Source of the DNA: Agaribacillus aureus
GTDB taxonomy: Bacteria > Bacteroidota > Bacteroidia > Cytophagales > Cyclobacteriaceae
DNA length: 64,000 bases
NCBI GenBank assembly: GCA_030442055.1
Contig: JAUJEB010000006.1
Coordinates: forward strand, 372,001 to 436,000
Direction: 5' to 3'
A program made the position numbers and the translations under genes. This document shows, one piece after another, positions 61,238 through 64,000 of the stretch. Every line of letters starts with the position of its first letter. Position 1 is the first letter of the stretch. The notes under the pieces were generated by a model. It ran no database searches and was not told where the DNA came from. It saw only the letters and a list, made by a program, of their open reading frames with translations.

Positions 61238-62122
61238 ATGTTAGATATGAAACATGCAAATAATAATAAATCGGGGACTGACCTGACAAGTCTTGAACGG
61301 TATAATTTCGAAAGTTTCAAAGTGAGCGTAAATGCTGGAGTAGCATTTGTCACCTTTGATCATGGTGAGACCAACGTTCTTGACATGACATCTGTAATGG
61401 ACCTGGTCGCCCTCGCCGATCGGTTGGAAAATGAGGGAGCAGTGAAAGTGGTGGTTTTTGAAAGTGCAAATCCGGATTACTTTTTATCTCATGCAGATTT
61501 TCGTCTGTTGCAGGAATTCAGGGATAAAGGTGTTTACGACAGCGAAGAAATGCCGCTTTACTCCGGTCTTTTAGAACGTTTTCGAACGATGCCCAAAGTG
61601 ACAATTGCCAAGGTACAAGGGCGGGCCCGGGGAGGCGGTGCGGAATTCGTAACAGCAATGGATATGAGTTTTGCCGCTATTGATCAAGCTTTTTTGTCCC
61701 AGATGGAAATTATCATTGGCATATTACCAGGGGGAGGGGCCGGACAATACCTGGCTCGCAAGGTGGGTCGCTCCCGTGCTATGGAAATATGTCTTGGAGG
61801 AGGAGATTTTTCCGCTTTGGATGCCGAGCGATATGGATATGTCAATCGTGCCATTCCGGCAAATGAAATAGATGCTTTTGTCAAAGAGCTCGCCTATCGC
61901 ATCGCCTCCTATCCGGCAAAAGCCATTGCGCGCAATAAAGCTACTGTAAACCTGTTTGAAGAGGGCCGCTCTCAGGAGTTTATTACTTCTAATGCCTGGT
62001 TTGCCGAATTAATTAAAGCACCGGACTTTGATCTGAGGGTGGACAAATTCTTTGCCAAAGGCGGGCAAACCAGGTCGGGAGAATTGAGCGATTGGCGTAA
62101 CTGGGCCGAACACTTAGCTTAA
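61238..62122 (+). CDS. Enoyl-CoA hydratase/isomerase family protein
   Basis: A 294-residue crotonase-fold protein. The oxyanion and catalytic segment is GRARGGGAEFVTAMDM with a Glu at the position of Glu144 of rat hydratase, followed by LSQMEIIIGILPGGGA which includes a Glu at the Glu164 position. Both catalytic residues are therefore kept. It most likely hydrates enoyl-CoA or performs a related reaction. Start ATG at 61238 follows an A-rich leader; ATG 61247 is possible. Confidence 0.85.
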   Translation: MLDMKHANNNKSGTDLTSLERYNFESFKVSVNAGVAFVTFDHGETNVLDMTSVMDLVALADRLENEGAVKVVVFESANPDYFLSHADFRLLQEFRDKGVYDSEEMPLYSGLLERFRTMPKVTIAKVQGRARGGGAEFVTAMDMSFAAIDQAFLSQMEIIIGILPGGGAGQYLARKVGRSRAMEICLGGGDFSALDAERYGYVNRAIPANEIDAFVKELAYRIASYPAKAIARNKATVNLFEEGRSQEFITSNAWFAELIKAPDFDLRVDKFFAKGGQTRSGELSDWRNWAEHLA

Positions 62123-62170
62123 CAATACGCCGGAAGGTTTTTAATTTAGATAAAATCAGACAACGGCACC

Positions 62171-62209
62171 TGCTTTAAAACCCGTCGCTAAACGGCGGGT
62201 TTTAAAGCA
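62171..62209. terminator. Long perfect hairpin between hydratase and acetyltransferase genes
   Basis: TGCTTTAAAACCCG (62171-62184) is exactly complementary to CGGGTTTTAAAGCA (62196-62209), with a small inner CG pair and a 5-nt loop. No downstream T tract. It lies between convergent genes and may act as a bidirectional terminator or a REP-like unit. Confidence 0.55.
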
Positions 62210-62276
62210 AAATGCCTCATTTATGTATTGTGATTGTCCCTGTTATTCATCGACAATAGATTTGGTGGAAAGGACA

Positions 62277-62768
62277 TTATAACTCCTTGTACATGATATG
62301 AGCATCGACGTATCCCAATGTGAGGTGATTAAACCCTTTAGGGATGGTGCCAATGATTTTAAACCCGTACTTTTTCCAGAGATTTACAGCAGCTTGATTT
62401 GTGCTTACGACGATGTTGAATTGGATTGCCTTAAATCCAAGGTTTTTCGCGTTTTCCAGCGAATGCTCACAAAGTTTTTTTCCGATCCCCTTTCCCTGTG
62501 CATTGGGATGAACCATATAACTGCAATTGGCAACATGAGCGCCCAGTCCTGTTTGATTTGGTTTTATGATATAAGTTCCCAATAATTTTCCATACTCCTC
62601 AGCCACATAAGTTTTCATATGGGGCGCCAGCCAATATTTTGATAATGCTTCTTTATTTGTCCTGGGATCAAAGACGTAGGTATCACCTGTCTTTATTACG
62701 CTTTCAAAAATTTCCCAGATACCATCGTAATCTTTTTTACCAGCTTTCCTTATTTGTATCATTTTCAA
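62277..62768 (-). CDS. GNAT-family N-acetyltransferase
   Basis: A 163-residue acetyl-CoA-dependent transferase. The A motif YMVHPNAQGKGIGKKLCEHSLENAK contains the pyrophosphate-binding QGKGIG, followed by IQFNIVVSTNQAAVNLWKKYGFKIIGTIPKGF, the typical B region. The substrate (amine, antibiotic or amino acid) cannot be deduced. Start at 62768 or two codons later. Confidence 0.88.
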   Translation of the reverse strand: MKMIQIRKAGKKDYDGIWEIFESVIKTGDTYVFDPRTNKEALSKYWLAPHMKTYVAEEYGKLLGTYIIKPNQTGLGAHVANCSYMVHPNAQGKGIGKKLCEHSLENAKNLGFKAIQFNIVVSTNQAAVNLWKKYGFKIIGTIPKGFNHLTLGYVDAHIMYKEL

Positions 62769-62909
62769 ATTCCTCCAAAAACAGCCTGCATTTTTTGCAG
62801 GTGGAAAGCTAAGATAAATTGCTAAAATTATTAACCCAAGACATTATAAAGTCACAACATCTTTATATGTTTTGTGGGACGCGGTTTCTATATTTTTTAT
62901 TTGAAATGG

Positions 62910-63830
62910 CTATTTCTCCGCACTTACAAGGTAATACCCAAACTTCTTTCTTTTCAAACCAAGGATATTGGTTAAAAATACGCCCTTTAGGTTATTCCAG
63001 CTTTGCTGACCTAATTTTTCTCCTTTAAAGAGTTTTTTCAAAAGAAATTTCAAAATTAAAAAAGGAGAGTGGGCAACAGATGGCGCCACTTTCCAGGAGA
63101 TATCCTCCACCGTCACCTTTTTGAATCCGGTCTGTTTTAATGTTGCTACAAAGAGCTCTATTTCCGCCATTTGCGGAAGCGCCCAACTTTCGCAAAGGTT
63201 TCGGTACGAATTTTTGGTAAAATTGGAGAAAGGGATATGAGGGTTTTTGATAAAACCATCAGCCACCACCAGTCTGCCTCCCGGCTTAAGTATCCGGAAT
63301 GCCTCCTTTATGAACGACGTTTTAGCCGGCCCCGGTGCGTGGCATGCGCTTTCAATGGCATAGGCTGCATCAAATGACATGTTTTGAAAGTTTGTTTTTG
63401 TAAAATCGCCAGCTGTTATTTCAAGGCGGTGATCCAAACCGGCCTGACAATTCAGGCTTTTACCCTTCCTGATTTGCCAGGGTACGATGGTGATGCCACG
63501 GATGGAAAGGCCTTGATATTTTTTGGCCAGATACCGCATCGAGGCACCAACACCACAGCCCATATCAAGCAAGGCAGGTTTTTTATGGATGTCCAGTTTC
63601 AACCGCTCAAATACTTCCTGAGACATTTGGTTTAGCATTGGTTCGCGGCGAAAGGGATTCATCCCTTTTCGAAAGAAGCCGTAATGCATATTAAATGCCT
63701 TACTCCAGATTTCATAATCTGGACCGGCTTCGCTATAATAGGTATTAATTCGGTCTTTCTGTTGTTTATCCCCTCCGGGCCGATTTTGGGGAGTGGATCG
63801 TATGGTTAATGTTTTATCTGTGTTATACAT
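62910..63830 (-). CDS. SAM-dependent methyltransferase (sterol/tocopherol-type family)
   Basis: A 306-residue enzyme with a class I Rossmann domain. The segment NMHYGFF upstream of the SAM motif LLDMGCGVGASMRYLAKKY (GCGVGAS at 91-97) and the later IESACHAPGPAKTSFIKEAFRILKPGGRLVVADGF match the gamma-tocopherol/sterol C-methyltransferase-like family. The target could be a lipid, quinone or secondary metabolite. It is upstream of the GNAT gene on the same strand. Confidence 0.83.
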   Translation of the reverse strand: MYNTDKTLTIRSTPQNRPGGDKQQKDRINTYYSEAGPDYEIWSKAFNMHYGFFRKGMNPFRREPMLNQMSQEVFERLKLDIHKKPALLDMGCGVGASMRYLAKKYQGLSIRGITIVPWQIRKGKSLNCQAGLDHRLEITAGDFTKTNFQNMSFDAAYAIESACHAPGPAKTSFIKEAFRILKPGGRLVVADGFIKNPHIPFSNFTKNSYRNLCESWALPQMAEIELFVATLKQTGFKKVTVEDISWKVAPSVAHSPFLILKFLLKKLFKGEKLGQQSWNNLKGVFLTNILGLKRKKFGYYLVSAEK

Positions 63831-63887
63831 GATTATTGCTGTTTAAAAATTAGATGGTCACCAAAAATGATAAAGGATGTGACATGG

Positions 63888-64000
63888 TTATGAAATTAAT
63901 TGTGCCAGTGCCTGATTGATTGATGGATACTTAAATTGATATCCTTGTTGCAATAGCTTACCGGGTATTACCCGGCGACTTTTTAATATCAATTCGGTTT
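63888..64000 (-). CDS. TIGR01777-type epimerase/SDR, C-terminal part (5' end beyond window)
   Basis: The minus-strand frame is open from the window edge to a TAA at 63888-63890. The visible residues read TELILKSRRVIPGKLLQQGY and then FKYPSINQALAQLIS, which match the end of the TIGR01777 (SulA/YfcH-like) SDR family, where the SRRVxPxxLLxxGFxFxxP motif sits just before the C-terminus. The remainder lies to the right of the window. Confidence 0.75.
   Translation of the reverse strand, partial: TELILKSRRVIPGKLLQQGYQFKYPSINQALAQLIS

Noticed and set aside
1-64000. CRISPR arrays, tRNA and rRNA genes
   Set aside because: No regular direct repeat with spacers and no tRNA cloverleaf or rRNA-like sequence was seen; the only structural RNA found is ssrA.

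Overview
The window looks like chromosomal DNA of a member of the Bacteroidota, most likely a Cytophagales-type marine or soil gliding bacterium. The support is a PorU-type C25 sortase of the type IX secretion system (T9SS), a phosphatase with a T9SS-like C-terminal sorting domain, a tmRNA with a Bacteroidota-like tag (GEENSYAMAA), TAnnTTTG-type -7 promoter elements, A-rich leaders with almost no Shine-Dalgarno sequences, and moderate to low GC. The genus is not determined. No rRNA or tRNA gene, CRISPR array or intact transposase gene was seen.

Layout. 1-9.7 kb: the C-terminus of BamA, small hypothetical genes including a three-helix membrane protein, a 161-bp palindromic repeat, then metabolic genes (GDPD lipoprotein, threonine aldolase, EamA transporter, RarA, gamma-glutamyltransferase). 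9.8-18.5 kb: PorU, a secreted PhoX-like phosphatase, an imelysin/di-haem peroxidase fusion and a CDF metal transporter with an unusual metal site, all on one strand. 18.9-24.5 kb: flavin-barrel protein, class II Fic protein, hydrolase, acyl-CoA synthetase and PgeF. 24.4-26.8 kb: an insertion carrying an AbiE-type (type IV) toxin-antitoxin pair and an inverted-repeat-bounded remnant, flanked by a 35-bp direct repeat that copies the 3' end of pgeF.

26.9-40.7 kb: MacB/FtsX-like permease, metallophosphoesterase, a four-helix-bundle (23S IVS-like) protein just downstream of ssrA, ssrA itself, dnaX with a strong programmed -1 frameshift signal, a single-domain response regulator, a LysM lytic transglycosylase coupled to an O-methyltransferase, an M16 peptidase and a glycosyltransferase. 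41-50.9 kb: a three-gene operon (cupin, SnoaL-like, methyltransferase), a dienoyl-CoA-reductase-like SDR, a DCC protein, a second palindromic element with the same core as the first, TypA, a TPR-PAS histidine kinase and MetG.

50.9-55.4 kb: an amino-sugar cluster (SIS protein, NagX/HGSNAT-like membrane protein, GH20 hexosaminidase). 55.4-64 kb: small secreted or membrane proteins, a four-gene operon (azoreductase, cupin, zinc ribbon, HEAT-like) downstream of an ECF41/SigJ sigma factor, a Crp-like regulator with an enoyl-CoA hydratase, a GNAT acetyltransferase, a methyltransferase and a truncated TIGR01777-type epimerase.

The most notable items are the dnaX recoding site in a DnaX that has also lost its zinc module, the two ~160-bp palindromes sharing TAGCGCTGCTA at their centres, the pgeF-targeted toxin-antitoxin insertion, the PhoX / imelysin-peroxidase / CDF trio beside PorU, and the unclassified three-TM protein near the left end. 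All functions are inferred from the sequence by eye; no database search was run.
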